A DNA stretch of 64,000 nt from Paradesertivirga sp966210515 (GCA_966210515.1 CBIHLM010000014.1:1-64000); one strand, 5' to 3'. Positions 7,596 through 17,662 are shown, counted from the first letter of the stretch. The notes: generated by a model from the letters alone, not told the origin. Numbers and translations are program-made.

Positions 7596-8999
7596 TTATA
7601 TATGCAGGGCTCTGTTTTCCGTTGCCGCTAGAGCTGCTTCTTTAAAAGCTTCAGTATATGTTGGATGGGCATGGCAAATACGTCCGATATCTTCGGCAGA
7701 AGCTCTGAACTCCATAGCTACCACTGCTTCTGCAATTACATCTGCAACACGGGGACCGATCATATGTACACCAAGAATTTCGTCTGTTTCGGCATCGGCC
7801 AATACTTTAACCAATCCGTCTGTATCCATACTTGCACGAGCACGTCCGCTGGCTTTGAATGGAAATGAACCTGCTTTATATTTTTTTCCTTGCTCCTTTA
7901 ATTGCTCTTCAGTAAACCCGACACTTGCAACTTCCGGCCAGGTATAAACAACACCCGGGATAAGATTATGATTAATATGCGGCTTTTGTCCGGCAATGGT
8001 TTCAGCTACGAACACACCCTCTTCCTCAGCTTTATGAGCAAGCATAGCACCGCGCACTACATCTCCGATAGCGTAAATACCTTTTACAGGAGTTTCCAGA
8101 TGATCGTTAACAGGCACTTTCTTGCCGCGCTCTTCTAAAGTAATCCCGACTTTCTCTAAACCCAAACCTTCCGTGTATGCAGAGCGGCCAACGGCGACTA
8201 TACAATAATCGCCTTCGATAGTTACCTTCTCTCCTTTCGGATTTTCGGCGGTTACAGTTACATTTTTCCCCTTCACAGACGCACCGGTTACTTTATGACT
8301 TAGCAAAAATTCAAAACCGATTTTTGTCAGTGATTTCTGAAGTTCTTTACCCAGGGTTTTATCCATAGTGCCAATTATAGCATCCATAAATTCAACCACA
8401 GTAACTTTTGCACCTAAGCGAGCATATACAGAACCTAGTTCCAAACCAATTACTCCGCCACCTATCACAATTAAATGCTTAGGCACTTCGGTAAGATTTA
8501 ACGCTTCTGTAGAAGTAATAATTCTCTTTTTATCTATCGGCAGAAAAGGTAACGCTGTCGGCTTAGATCCCGTAGCGATAATCACATTTTTACTTGTGAT
8601 AGTTTCTTCTCCTCCCCCGTCTTTTGTAATCTTTATAGTATTTTTATCTACAAAAGAACCTAAACCCTGATATGTAGTGATTTTATTTTTCTTCATCAGG
8701 AAGGTAATTCCTGCAGTATTTTCCTGCACAACAACATTCTTCCGGGCAATCATCTGACCGATATTAACCTTTAAATCCTTAATGTCAATACCATGGGTTT
8801 TAAAAGTATGGGCAGCATTATGGTAATGCTCTGACGAGTCCAGAAGCGCCTTTGAAGGGATACAACCAACATTAAGACATGTTCCGCCTAATGTGTTATA
8901 CTTTTCAACTATAGCAGTTTTTAAACCTAATTGGGCGCACCTGATGGCGGCTACATATCCACCCGGCCCGCTTCCTATTACCGTAACGTCGTATTGCAT
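7596..8999 (-). CDS. lpdA: Dihydrolipoyl dehydrogenase (E3)
   Basis: This 467-residue flavoprotein reoxidises dihydrolipoamide on the E2 arms of 2-oxo-acid dehydrogenase complexes, passing electrons to NAD+. The N-terminal FAD motif GSGPGGYVAA, the redox disulfide C41-C46 in GGTCLNVGCIPSK, a second GGGVIGLELG NAD-binding motif and the C-terminal active-site His445/Glu450 (HAHPTYTEAF) are all intact. It lies about 2.7 kb from the 2-oxoglutarate dehydrogenase E2/E1 genes on the same strand but is separated from them by two plus-strand genes. It is therefore transcribed on its own and may serve several complexes and the glycine cleavage system. Confidence 0.96.
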   Translation of the reverse strand: MQYDVTVIGSGPGGYVAAIRCAQLGLKTAIVEKYNTLGGTCLNVGCIPSKALLDSSEHYHNAAHTFKTHGIDIKDLKVNIGQMIARKNVVVQENTAGITFLMKKNKITTYQGLGSFVDKNTIKITKDGGGEETITSKNVIIATGSKPTALPFLPIDKKRIITSTEALNLTEVPKHLIVIGGGVIGLELGSVYARLGAKVTVVEFMDAIIGTMDKTLGKELQKSLTKIGFEFLLSHKVTGASVKGKNVTVTAENPKGEKVTIEGDYCIVAVGRSAYTEGLGLEKVGITLEERGKKVPVNDHLETPVKGIYAIGDVVRGAMLAHKAEEEGVFVAETIAGQKPHINHNLIPGVVYTWPEVASVGFTEEQLKEQGKKYKAGSFPFKASGRARASMDTDGLVKVLADAETDEILGVHMIGPRVADVIAEAVVAMEFRASAEDIGRICHAHPTYTEAFKEAALAATENRALHI

Positions 9000-9021
9000 G
9001 TTTGTTTTGTTGTTTCGGAGG

Positions 9022-9030
9022 CCAAAGTTA
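9022..9030 (-). promoter_or_regulatory. Putative -7 promoter box for lpdA
   Basis: Read on the minus strand this is TAACTTTGG, an exact TAnnTTTG core 23 bp before the lpdA ATG. No obvious -33 element is present. Confidence 0.4.
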
Positions 9031-9251
9031 ATTGATTAATACTCTTAAGGAAAACTATTTCACAATTCCTGTTAAATTAGAGTGATATGCTTGATTTTTT
9101 AACTTAATCTGAGAGTAAAAAGAGCTACAATCTCAAAAAGAGTAAAAAAGGTGAAGATATTTTTCGGTATTTTCCAAAGGTTTAAGCACACAAATTGAAG
9201 TCACAATTTCTTTATAGAAGAAAGCGCTAATAACAAACGTTATTATTGGAA

Positions 9252-10901
9252 ATGTACAGATATCTAACTTTTATACTTCTTCTGTTTACTGTTCACGAAT
9301 CACATGCTCAACTTTTGAAAAAAAAGAATCTCTTTAGCAGGGCGGATACGTTGAGAGGGATGCTCACTCCACCTCGAACCTGTTATGATGTTAACTATTA
9401 TCATCTGGACATAACCCTGAACATTAACGAAAAACGAATTAAGGGGTCCACTCTTTTTAAATTCAACGCTACGGAGGATTTCCATCGTCTTCAATTTGAT
9501 CTGTTTCAAAACTTACAAATAGAAAAAGTGGTGTATCAGGATCAGTTGCTCCCATTCACCAGGGAATTCAACGCGGTATTTTTAAATTTCAGGGATACAA
9601 TAAAAAAAGGTTCAAAACATGAATTCAGAGTTTATTATTCAGGAGAACCGCTGATCGCCAGGAATGCGCCCTGGGATGGTGGATTTGTATTTTCAAAAGA
9701 TAGTAATGGAAGGCCTTGGGTGACGGTTGCGAGTCAGGGTCCTGGTGCCAGTTCTTGGTGGCCGAATAAAGATCATCCCTCTGACGAACCTGACAGCATG
9801 TTAATAAGCGTTACCGTTCCGCCCGGACTTATGAATGTAAGTAATGGAACTCTTCGTTCTGTTGATAAACTTGAAAACAGAAATGCCACCTATAATTGGT
9901 TTGTATCTTACCCAATAAACAATTATGGTGTAACGCTTAACATTGCAGATTATGCACATTTCTCTGACACCTTTGATGGCCTTTCGGGAAAGCTCCAGCT
10001 GGATTATTATGTTTTGAAAGAAAGTCTGGATAAAGCCATACCACATTTCACCGCAGAAGTTCCACCAATGCTTAAGGCGTTCGAACATTGGTTTGGGCCA
10101 TATCCATTCTACCGTGACGGCTATAAATTAATTGAAACACCTTACCTGGGTTTAGAAAATCAAACGGCCATAGCCTACGGAAATAAATATCAAAAAGGGT
10201 ATAATGGGAGTGATTGGTCAGGAACAGGACTTGGTCTAAGCTGGGATTACCTGATCGTTCATGAATCGGGACATGAGTGGTTCGGAAATAATATTACATC
10301 AAAGGATGTCGCTGATCTTTGGATTCATGAATCCTTTACCATGTATTCGGAAGGGCTTTATGTAGAGTTCAAAGCAGGAAAGACAGCGGGAGCAAAGTAT
10401 ATTAAAGGCTTAAGAAAAAACATAAAAAATGATTCGCCTGTAATCGGCCCCTACCATGTAAATAAAGAAGGCTCCGGAGATATGTACTTTAAAGGCGCGA
10501 ATATTCTGCATACCGTTCGACAAGTGATTAACAATGATGTAAAATGGCTGAAAATCCTGAGAGGATTGAATCAAACTTTTGGACTAAAAACTACCACAAC
10601 AGAAGACATTGTTGGCTACATCAGCGAAATTTCAGGTAAAGATCTACGCAAAATTTTCGATCAATACTTGCGCTATTCAGAAATCCCTGTGTTAGAAATT
10701 AAAGAGACGGGCAAAAATACTGTTCAGTATCGATGGAAAGCCGATGTTAAAGATTTCAAAATGCCTGTTCGGGTTAAGCTTAATAAATCAGCAAAATGGA
10801 TAATGCTTCAAGTAAGCTCCGAGTGGCAAACCCTGAAAGGAAGTTCAATTACTGCAGATACGGACAACTTTTACATTAAAGAAAAATTAATCAGGAATTG
10901 A
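9252..10901 (+). CDS. M1-family (gluzincin) metallopeptidase, secreted
   Basis: This 549-residue protein starts at the ATG at 9252 (a TTG at 9246 would add two residues) and has a signal peptide ending near SHAQ (about residue 20). It carries the M1 zinc site HESGH at residues 337-341, the third ligand Glu360 in WIHESF, and a GLENQ motif in the position of the canonical GAMEN exopeptidase motif. M1 enzymes remove N-terminal residues from peptides; this one should act in the periplasm or outside. It lacks the long C-terminal helical domain of the ~850-residue aminopeptidases. A 6-bp dyad (9229-9234/9239-9244) lies immediately before the start. Confidence 0.9.
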   Translation: MYRYLTFILLLFTVHESHAQLLKKKNLFSRADTLRGMLTPPRTCYDVNYYHLDITLNINEKRIKGSTLFKFNATEDFHRLQFDLFQNLQIEKVVYQDQLLPFTREFNAVFLNFRDTIKKGSKHEFRVYYSGEPLIARNAPWDGGFVFSKDSNGRPWVTVASQGPGASSWWPNKDHPSDEPDSMLISVTVPPGLMNVSNGTLRSVDKLENRNATYNWFVSYPINNYGVTLNIADYAHFSDTFDGLSGKLQLDYYVLKESLDKAIPHFTAEVPPMLKAFEHWFGPYPFYRDGYKLIETPYLGLENQTAIAYGNKYQKGYNGSDWSGTGLGLSWDYLIVHESGHEWFGNNITSKDVADLWIHESFTMYSEGLYVEFKAGKTAGAKYIKGLRKNIKNDSPVIGPYHVNKEGSGDMYFKGANILHTVRQVINNDVKWLKILRGLNQTFGLKTTTTEDIVGYISEISGKDLRKIFDQYLRYSEIPVLEIKETGKNTVQYRWKADVKDFKMPVRVKLNKSAKWIMLQVSSEWQTLKGSSITADTDNFYIKEKLIRN

Positions 10902-10945
10902 TGCAACGAAATACGAAGCTGTGCGTCTAATCAAAAAGCACTGAC

Positions 10946-11674
10946 ATGAACAGGTTATTAGCATCATTCGGATGGATCCTATTATTGCTTCCTTTTATAA
11001 GTGTAGCAGGAACCAAAACCCTTGTAAACAACATCAGTAATTCTATTTCAACTGAAAAAAGACACGTTTCTAATTTCAATGGAATAAGCTCCAGCGGCTC
11101 TTATGATGTTTACATTAAAATGGGTGCGGTTGAAAGCCTTGAAATTGAAGGGGACAGCGATCTGATCAAAAACATTGAAACAAAAGTAGAAGGCGGCATA
11201 TTAAAAATCCAGAACTCTAAAACAAGCAGTGGCTGGGGCTGGAATAACCCTAGAACTAAGATTTACATAACTGCTAAATCGCTGAATCATCTAACTCTTA
11301 GTGGCTCTGGAAAAATGGTAGTTAGCAACGCAATTAAATCGGATAAGCTGAACACGAGTGTCAGCGGATCGGGTAGCATCCGCCTGGAGCTGGCAACGAA
11401 AATCTATAATGCGTCCGTAAGTGGCTCTGGTCAAATCAATGCTTCTGGTTTTACTCAAAACGCTAACATTTCGGTTAGTGGTTCCGGTGGATTTGACGGG
11501 GAAAGTCTCAAAACGAACACTTCGGCCATTAGCGTGAGCGGCTCGGGTAATGCGTACATCTGTGCGGAGGATCGTTTAAACGCGCATCTTAGCGGGTCGG
11601 GAAATATTACCTATTCAGGAAATGCACAGGTGAGCCAGGTAAAGAGCGGCTCTGGCAAAATCACCAAAGATTAA
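10946..11674 (+). CDS. Head-GIN (DUF2807) domain surface/periplasmic protein
   Basis: This 242-residue exported protein has a signal peptide (about residues 1-22). After it comes a long right-handed beta-solenoid-like domain built of repeats with SGSG motifs roughly every 20-25 residues. This is the signature of the DUF2807 'putative auto-transporter adhesin, head GIN' family, which is very common and multicopy in Bacteroidetes. The function is not established; adhesin or stress-response roles have been proposed for the family. It follows the M1 peptidase by 44 bp on the same strand and may share its transcript. A hairpin terminator follows. Confidence 0.88.
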   Translation: MNRLLASFGWILLLLPFISVAGTKTLVNNISNSISTEKRHVSNFNGISSSGSYDVYIKMGAVESLEIEGDSDLIKNIETKVEGGILKIQNSKTSSGWGWNNPRTKIYITAKSLNHLTLSGSGKMVVSNAIKSDKLNTSVSGSGSIRLELATKIYNASVSGSGQINASGFTQNANISVSGSGGFDGESLKTNTSAISVSGSGNAYICAEDRLNAHLSGSGNITYSGNAQVSQVKSGSGKITKD

Positions 11675-11691
11675 TTTAATATAAAAACAAA

Positions 11692-11713
11692 AAGCCCGGC
11701 ATTTGCCAGGCTT
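11692..11713. terminator. Bidirectional terminator
   Basis: AAGCCCGGCA (11692-11701) and TGCCAGGCTT (11704-11713) pair with one mismatch around a TT loop, preceded by an A-rich run that becomes T-rich on the minus strand. It separates the head-GIN gene from the convergent E2 gene. Confidence 0.7.
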
Positions 11714-11735
11714 AATATCTAAATTCCGAGAGAGA

Positions 11736-13253
11736 TTAAACTCCCAATAATAATCTTGTTGGATCTTCAAGCAATTGCTTTACTCTTACCAAAAACCCTA
11801 CTGACTCACGTCCATCGATAATTCTGTGATCATAAGACAAAGCTACATACATCATCGGACGGATTACTACTTGTCCGTTAACTGCAACAGGGCGTTCAAT
11901 GATATTGTGCATGCCTAAAATAGCAGATTGCGGAGCATTGATAATAGGAGTTGACATCATAGACCCAAACACCCCACCGTTGGTGATCGTAAAGGTTCCA
12001 CCAGTCATCTCTTCGATTGAGAGTTTGTTTTCACGTGCTTTAACAGCTAGAGCGATCACAGCTTTTTCAATACCATCAAGTGATAAAGCGTCGGCATTAC
12101 GGATAATAGGAACCACTAAACCTTTTGGCGCGGATACCGCAATTGAAACATCTACAAAATCGCTATAAACGATTTCTTCATTCTCAATGCGAGCATTCAC
12201 TGAAGGAAACTCTTTCAAAGCCTCGCACACAGCTTTAGTGAAGAACGACATAAAGCCTAAACCGACACCATGCTTTTCTTTGAATTTATCTTTGTACTTG
12301 GAACGAATATCCATGATGGGCTGCATATCTACTTCATTAAAAGTAGTAAGCATTGCAGTTTCATTTTTAACCGTAACCAGTCTTTTCGCGATAGTTTTGC
12401 GCAAACCGGACATTTTCTCACGACGCTCGTTCCGGCTTCCTGCAACAGCAGGGGCAAACGCAGGCGTTTTCGGAGCTTCAGTCTTCAGAGCTTCGGCTTT
12501 CTTAACTTCCGCTTTCTGAGCATCCTCCTTAGTAATTCTTCCACCTACACCAGTTCCGTTAACTGAACTAGCATCCACACCTTTTTCAGCTAAGATTTTA
12601 GCAGCAGACGGAGAGGGTGTCCCTGCAGCATATGATGCAGATTTGTCAGCCATAACAGCCGGTTTCTGCTCGGCAGCAGGGGCTGAGTTTTTTGCTGCTG
12701 AACCTGCACTTGCACCAACCTCAATATTACACACTACTGAACCTATCTCAAGAACGTCGCCTTCTTTTGCTACACGTTTCAAAACACCTGCTTTTTCTGC
12801 AGTAAGTTCGAAAGTGGCTTTGTCAGACTCAAGCTCTGCAATCTGCTCATCCATTTCAACAAAGTCACCATCAGCCTTCAACCAGCTTGATAAAGTTACT
12901 TCGGTAATTGATTCGCCAACAGGCGGAACTTTGATTTGCAAGGTTTCGCCTGGGCCTGAGCTTGCAGATGGAGCAGCTGCTTGTGTTTCCGTCGGTGCTG
13001 AAGCTGGTGCAGATGCTCCGCCTTCTTCAACCGAACAAACTACCGCACCTATCTCAAGGGTATCACCTTCTTTCGCAATTGTTCTTAAAATTCCACCCTT
13101 TTCAGCCGTTAGCTCAAAAGTTGCTTTATCAGATTCAAGTTCAGCAATAACTTCATCCATTTCAACAACATCACCATCCTGTTTTATCCAGCGGGATAAG
13201 GTTACTTCTGAAATCGATTCGCCTACAGGCGGAACTTTGATCTCTAAACTCAT
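11736..13253 (-). CDS. sucB: 2-oxoglutarate dehydrogenase E2, dihydrolipoyl succinyltransferase
   Basis: This 505-residue protein has two lipoyl domains in tandem (about 1-77 and 103-180, lipoyl lysines K43 and K145, both in ELESDKATFEL). They are followed by Ala/Pro-rich linkers, a peripheral subunit-binding domain (about 210-250, SPSAAKILAEKG...) and the catalytic core ending in H476xxxD480G. It transfers succinyl from lipoamide to CoA in the TCA cycle. E. coli SucB has a single lipoyl domain, so the second, nearly identical domain is notable and suggests an internal duplication. It lies 19 bp after the E1 gene in one operon. The succinyl rather than acetyl assignment rests on that pairing. 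Confidence 0.93.
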   Translation of the reverse strand: MSLEIKVPPVGESISEVTLSRWIKQDGDVVEMDEVIAELESDKATFELTAEKGGILRTIAKEGDTLEIGAVVCSVEEGGASAPASAPTETQAAAPSASSGPGETLQIKVPPVGESITEVTLSSWLKADGDFVEMDEQIAELESDKATFELTAEKAGVLKRVAKEGDVLEIGSVVCNIEVGASAGSAAKNSAPAAEQKPAVMADKSASYAAGTPSPSAAKILAEKGVDASSVNGTGVGGRITKEDAQKAEVKKAEALKTEAPKTPAFAPAVAGSRNERREKMSGLRKTIAKRLVTVKNETAMLTTFNEVDMQPIMDIRSKYKDKFKEKHGVGLGFMSFFTKAVCEALKEFPSVNARIENEEIVYSDFVDVSIAVSAPKGLVVPIIRNADALSLDGIEKAVIALAVKARENKLSIEEMTGGTFTITNGGVFGSMMSTPIINAPQSAILGMHNIIERPVAVNGQVVIRPMMYVALSYDHRIIDGRESVGFLVRVKQLLEDPTRLLLGV

Positions 13254-13272
13254 AATATTTCTATTTATACGA

Positions 13273-16068
13273 TTAATCTACTTTGACGGCTTTATTGGTG
13301 GTATCAACCACAGTTTTCTTAACTTCCTTGCCTGCTTTATCTTCAAAAGCTTTTCCAATTATATACAATTGCTGAGAAATGTGCTGCTTAGCATACCCGG
13401 TTGCAGTACTGCTGCTTTCCTTTCTGGATATAACCTCAAGATTGATATCGCTATTTCTCAGCTTCCTGCACAAGTATGGCCATGCTCCCATGTTTTCAGG
13501 CTCTTCCTGAACCCATACATACTCTTTTGCTTTATTGTACTTGGCTTTTATTTTCTCAAGCTGCGCATAAGGCGTCGGATACAATTGCTCCAATCTTACG
13601 ATGGCAACATCTTTACGCTTATCTGTTTGTTGCTTCTCCAATAGATCATAATAAACTTTACCAGTACAGAACAACAAGCGTTTCACGTCCTGTGGCTTAA
13701 CAAATGTATCGTCTATCACTTCCTGGAACTGGCCATTTGTAAATTCTTCCAGCTTACTCACGCATTGCGGATGACGCAATAGACTCTTCGGAGTAAACAC
13801 TACAAGTGGTTTACGGAAATCGCGTTTTAACTGACGGCGTAATATGTGAAAATAGTTAGCTGGTGTTGTTACGTTAGCAACCTGAATATTATAATCAGCG
13901 CAAGCTTCCATAAAACGCTCAATCCTTGCAGAAGAGTGTTCTGGTCCCTGACCTTCATATCCGTGAGGAAGAAGCATAATCAATCCGTTAGAACGCTGCC
14001 ATTTTGTTTCAGCACTTACTACAAATTGATCTACAATAATTTGCGCTCCGTTAAAGAAGTCACCAAACTGTGCTTCCCAGATAGTCAATGACTGAGGGTT
14101 CGCTAATGCATATCCATACTCAAAACCTAAAACACCGTATTCTGAAAGGTGTGAGTTATAGATATCAAATTTAGCCTGATCACTACCATTTTTTATTTCT
14201 GTTAATGGGATATATTCCTCTTCAGAATCTTCAAATTTAACTACCGCATGACGGTGAGAGAACGTTCCACGCTCAACATCTTGTCCGCTTACACGTACTC
14301 GCAACCCCTCGCTCAGCAATGTTCCGTAGGCCATAAGCTCGCCCATTGCCCAATCGAAAGTTTGGCTTTCGACCATTTTCTTGCGATCATCAAAAAGCTT
14401 CTCGATCTTCTTAAAGAATTTTTTATCAGATGGGAGCTGTGTAATCTGCTTTGCAATATCCAGGAATACTTCTTTAGAAACTGCAGTTTTAGCAGGAGCA
14501 AATATATCTTCAGGGGAAGCCATTTTCAAACCCGTCCATGCACCAGAGTACATTTGGTTCGGTTCGTAAACATTACTTTCTTTCGATTCGTTTAACCGCT
14601 CTTGCAATAGAGCGCGGAATTCTTTTTCCATTTCTGTAGCAAGATTAGCGTCAACGCTACCGTGCTCCATTAATTTCTTATTGTAGATTTCCCGTGGATT
14701 AGGATGCTTTTCTATTGCCTTGTATAATAATGGCTGAGTAAATTTCGGCTCATCAGCCTCGTTATGCCCGAACCTGCGATAGCACAGGATATCGATAAAC
14801 ACATCATTATGAAATTGCTGACGATATTCCATTGCCATGTTCACGGCATAAACAAGCGCTTCTACGTCGTCGCCGTTTACATGGAATACCGGTGATAAAA
14901 CCACTTTAGCCAGATCTGTAGAATATGTCGACGAACGGGCATCTTTATAGTTTGTTGTAAAACCAACCTGGTTATTGATAATCAAGTGAATTGTTCCACC
15001 TGTTTTATAACCATCAAGTTTCGACATTTGTAACACTTCGTAAACGATTCCCTGACCCGCAACAGAAGCATCACCATGTATTAAAATTGGTGCGATCTTC
15101 GTGTTGTCGCCACCATACTTAAAATCGATTTTCGACCTTGTGATACCTTCAACCACCGGATCAACAGCTTCCAGGTGAGATGGGTTAGGACAAAGACTTA
15201 AGTGGACTTTTTTGCCTGCCTGAGTATCTACATCAGTTGAGAATCCAAGGTGGTATTTTACATCTCCTCCAAAAGGCTTTGACTCGTCGTAACCTTTTCC
15301 CTCGAATTCAGAAAAAATATCACGATAGGTTTTATGCATGATGTTGGCAAGCACATTTAAACGCCCTCTATGTGCCATTCCGATTACAAATTCTTCAATA
15401 CCCAGTTCAGCACCTTTCTCAATAACAGAATCTAAAGCCGGAATCACACTCTCAGCACCTTCTAACGAAAAGCGCTTTTGACCCAGGAACTTAGTTCCCA
15501 GAAAATTTTCAAAAACTACGGCTTCGTTTAGCTTTCTTAAAATACGCTTTTTGATATCTACAGAAAACGCCGGACTATTACGCTCTTTCTCCATTCTGTC
15601 CTGAAACCATTTTACTTTTTCAGGATTACGCATATAGGTAAACTCCGCACCGATCGACTGGCAATAAGTGTCTTCAAGTAATTTGCGAATATCGCGAAGT
15701 GTTGCCGCGCCCAGGCCAACCTCAACACCTGCATTAAAAACAGTATCGAGATCTGCCTCGCTTAAGCCAAACGTTTCAAGTTCTTTACCAGGAAAATATT
15801 TACGGCGCTCACGTACAGGATTAGTTTTTGTAAACAAATGCCCTCTGTCGCGATAACCATGTATCATGTTAAGAACATTTATCTCCTTAAGAAAGTGCTC
15901 AGGGGTTTCAGCCCCCGCCACGTTGGCTTCAGAGCCCCGGCCAAAGTCGAAACCCTCAAAAAACTTTTGCCAGCCAAATTCAACTGAATCCGGATCTTGT
16001 TTATACGATTGATATAGTGAATCTATGTAAGACGAATGTGCGTTACTGAGATACGACAAATTATCCAT
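13273..16068 (-). CDS. sucA: 2-oxoglutarate dehydrogenase E1 component
   Basis: This 931-residue thiamine-diphosphate enzyme decarboxylates 2-oxoglutarate and succinylates the E2 lipoyl groups. Family hallmarks are visible: the N-terminal NAHSSYIDSLYQSYKQDP E2-binding segment, GMAHRGRLNVL, HGDASVAGQGIVYE, FRRFGHNEADEP-type ThDP region (here CYRRFGHNEADEPKFTQP), and LPHGYEGQGPEHSSARIERF in the C-terminal transketolase-like half. The frame opens at a TTG at 16101, but the ATG at 16068 gives the expected N terminus. Length fits the family (about 930). It is the first gene of the sucAB operon, with a consensus -7 box just upstream. Confidence 0.96.
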   Translation of the reverse strand: MDNLSYLSNAHSSYIDSLYQSYKQDPDSVEFGWQKFFEGFDFGRGSEANVAGAETPEHFLKEINVLNMIHGYRDRGHLFTKTNPVRERRKYFPGKELETFGLSEADLDTVFNAGVEVGLGAATLRDIRKLLEDTYCQSIGAEFTYMRNPEKVKWFQDRMEKERNSPAFSVDIKKRILRKLNEAVVFENFLGTKFLGQKRFSLEGAESVIPALDSVIEKGAELGIEEFVIGMAHRGRLNVLANIMHKTYRDIFSEFEGKGYDESKPFGGDVKYHLGFSTDVDTQAGKKVHLSLCPNPSHLEAVDPVVEGITRSKIDFKYGGDNTKIAPILIHGDASVAGQGIVYEVLQMSKLDGYKTGGTIHLIINNQVGFTTNYKDARSSTYSTDLAKVVLSPVFHVNGDDVEALVYAVNMAMEYRQQFHNDVFIDILCYRRFGHNEADEPKFTQPLLYKAIEKHPNPREIYNKKLMEHGSVDANLATEMEKEFRALLQERLNESKESNVYEPNQMYSGAWTGLKMASPEDIFAPAKTAVSKEVFLDIAKQITQLPSDKKFFKKIEKLFDDRKKMVESQTFDWAMGELMAYGTLLSEGLRVRVSGQDVERGTFSHRHAVVKFEDSEEEYIPLTEIKNGSDQAKFDIYNSHLSEYGVLGFEYGYALANPQSLTIWEAQFGDFFNGAQIIVDQFVVSAETKWQRSNGLIMLLPHGYEGQGPEHSSARIERFMEACADYNIQVANVTTPANYFHILRRQLKRDFRKPLVVFTPKSLLRHPQCVSKLEEFTNGQFQEVIDDTFVKPQDVKRLLFCTGKVYYDLLEKQQTDKRKDVAIVRLEQLYPTPYAQLEKIKAKYNKAKEYVWVQEEPENMGAWPYLCRKLRNSDINLEVISRKESSSTATGYAKQHISQQLYIIGKAFEDKAGKEVKKTVVDTTNKAVKVD

Positions 16069-16097
16069 GGAAATTTCTGATTTTCTAAAAAGTAGCC

Positions 16098-16106
16098 GCA
16101 AAAATA
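16098..16106 (-). promoter_or_regulatory. Consensus -7 promoter box for sucAB
   Basis: On the minus strand this reads TATTTTTGC, a perfect TAnnTTTGY box, 29 bp before the sucA ATG. A -33 TTG is not evident at the usual distance, but the position directly upstream of an operon start supports the call. Confidence 0.5.
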
Positions 16107-16179
16107 AGAGTTTAGGCCTATATTTTTTAAGTATTTCCTTAAAAAATGATTTAAATCGAAGTTTATTGCAAAAAAAAGT

Positions 16180-17451
16180 TTATCGCACCTCTTTTACCAG
16201 GGGCGCCCACTTCTTTATGTATAGCTCCTCTGAGTGTATGTCTGCCTTTATCGCTATGGGCTTGTTTACAGACATAACCCCCTCGCCGGCTATATAGGTC
16301 CAATTCCCCCAATTACTTGCAGGCGAATAATCAATTAATTTTTCCTCGAAATAGGCTGCCCCTGCTTTCCAATTTACCCTTAAATCATTCACGAGGTATA
16401 ATGCTACATTTTGCCTGCAGCGATTATTAATAAAACCTGTTGAGTTTAATTCTGCCATGCAGGCATTTATGAGAGCATTACCGGTTTTACCCTTCCTCCA
16501 TTTATTAAAGGATTCGGATTCAGCAAGTTCAGGATAATGGGAGCTATGCGTCGTATTGCTGCCGTGCTTTTTTAGCATAAATCTAAAGTAATCCCGCCAC
16601 TGGAGTTCAAGCACAATATGCGCAGCAACATCTCGGGAAACATGCTCTTTCTCAAAATTTCTCACTTGCCAATAAACCTCGCGCGGCGACAGACATCCTA
16701 AAGCAAGCCATGGCGACAGCAAAGAATTTGTTGAGATAACATTTTTCTGTCCTTTCGGGGGAGCCTGATAGTTCAATAAAAAATCCGAAAGACGGAATAG
16801 ACCCTCCTTCTCACCCCCAACAAACCGCCATTGAGCACGCTCATCAACACGTGGCGCCGACACCCCTAAATCGGATAAAGCAGGAAGATTTCCGCAGTCG
16901 ATATTACCAGGAATCCGTATATGCTCAGGCGTTGCAAAACCAGGGCGCACGCTGCTGTCTCTTTCAATTTTCTTTTTAAATACTGCGAAGGCGTCAGGAA
17001 TATCTCTTATCGGGAACGGTAAATCTTCCTTGTGGTAGAGAGTATGACCAATGAAGTGTTTAAGATTAATTTGTTGCTTCCATAAAGCAGACTCAACATT
17101 GCCGGATATCTCCGTCTCTTCTGCCGCCACTTCACGATGATGATAAACTTCAGAAACAGAATACGTTTGGCATATCTCGGGCAGAATCTCTTCTGGCATG
17201 CCGAATCTTATCACTAAATCCCCACCCAGGCTTCGCAGAGATTCTCGCAGGCCATTGACACTTTCCAGCAAAAACTTTGCTCTGAACGAGCCCGTTTTCT
17301 TTGTATCATACTTGGTTTCAGTAAAATAGCGGGGGTCGAAGCAATAAACAGGAATAACGGTTTCGGCACGTTTTACTGCTTCAAGTAAAATCTCATTATC
17401 ATGAACCCTTAAATCATTTCTAAACCAAACTAATATGGTTTTTCCATTCAT
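16180..17451 (-). CDS. Cryptochrome/photolyase family protein, DASH type
   Basis: This 423-residue flavoprotein has the photolyase N-terminal alpha/beta domain (ILVWFRNDLRVHDNEIL) and a C-terminal FAD domain (WRDYFRFMLKKHG, GFINNRCRQNVALYLVNDL, DYSPASNWGNWTYIAGEG). The RNDLR start, the TGNALINACMAELNSTGFINNRCRQN region and the SNWGNW block match CRY-DASH rather than CPD class I. DASH proteins bind FAD and often methenyltetrahydrofolate and repair pyrimidine dimers mainly in single-stranded DNA. The ATG at 17451 is preferred over the upstream TTG at 17466. A second, CPD-type photolyase lies 2 kb away. Confidence 0.9.
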   Translation of the reverse strand: MNGKTILVWFRNDLRVHDNEILLEAVKRAETVIPVYCFDPRYFTETKYDTKKTGSFRAKFLLESVNGLRESLRSLGGDLVIRFGMPEEILPEICQTYSVSEVYHHREVAAEETEISGNVESALWKQQINLKHFIGHTLYHKEDLPFPIRDIPDAFAVFKKKIERDSSVRPGFATPEHIRIPGNIDCGNLPALSDLGVSAPRVDERAQWRFVGGEKEGLFRLSDFLLNYQAPPKGQKNVISTNSLLSPWLALGCLSPREVYWQVRNFEKEHVSRDVAAHIVLELQWRDYFRFMLKKHGSNTTHSSHYPELAESESFNKWRKGKTGNALINACMAELNSTGFINNRCRQNVALYLVNDLRVNWKAGAAYFEEKLIDYSPASNWGNWTYIAGEGVMSVNKPIAIKADIHSEELYIKKWAPLVKEVR

Positions 17452-17662
17452 ATATCCACAAACCAATTTGATGCAAAATAGTTAAAATTGTATTAAACTA
17501 TTCTATTGTCACAAAAATGAAATCATTATTGACACCATGAAGACAATAAAAGAAGGCTAATCTGGCCTGCAGAATACATTTTTTTTAACATGACATCTTT
17601 GGATTTAATAAGCGATTACTCAATGTAAAAAATTATTCTTAACTTTAAAGAAACAACCAATT

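Noticed and set aside
12643..13644. Long plus-strand open frame of 333 codons opposite sucB and the 3' end of sucA
   Set aside because: It lies wholly on the opposite strand of well-supported genes. Its internal repetition simply mirrors the duplicated lipoyl domains, and it has no recognisable protein features.
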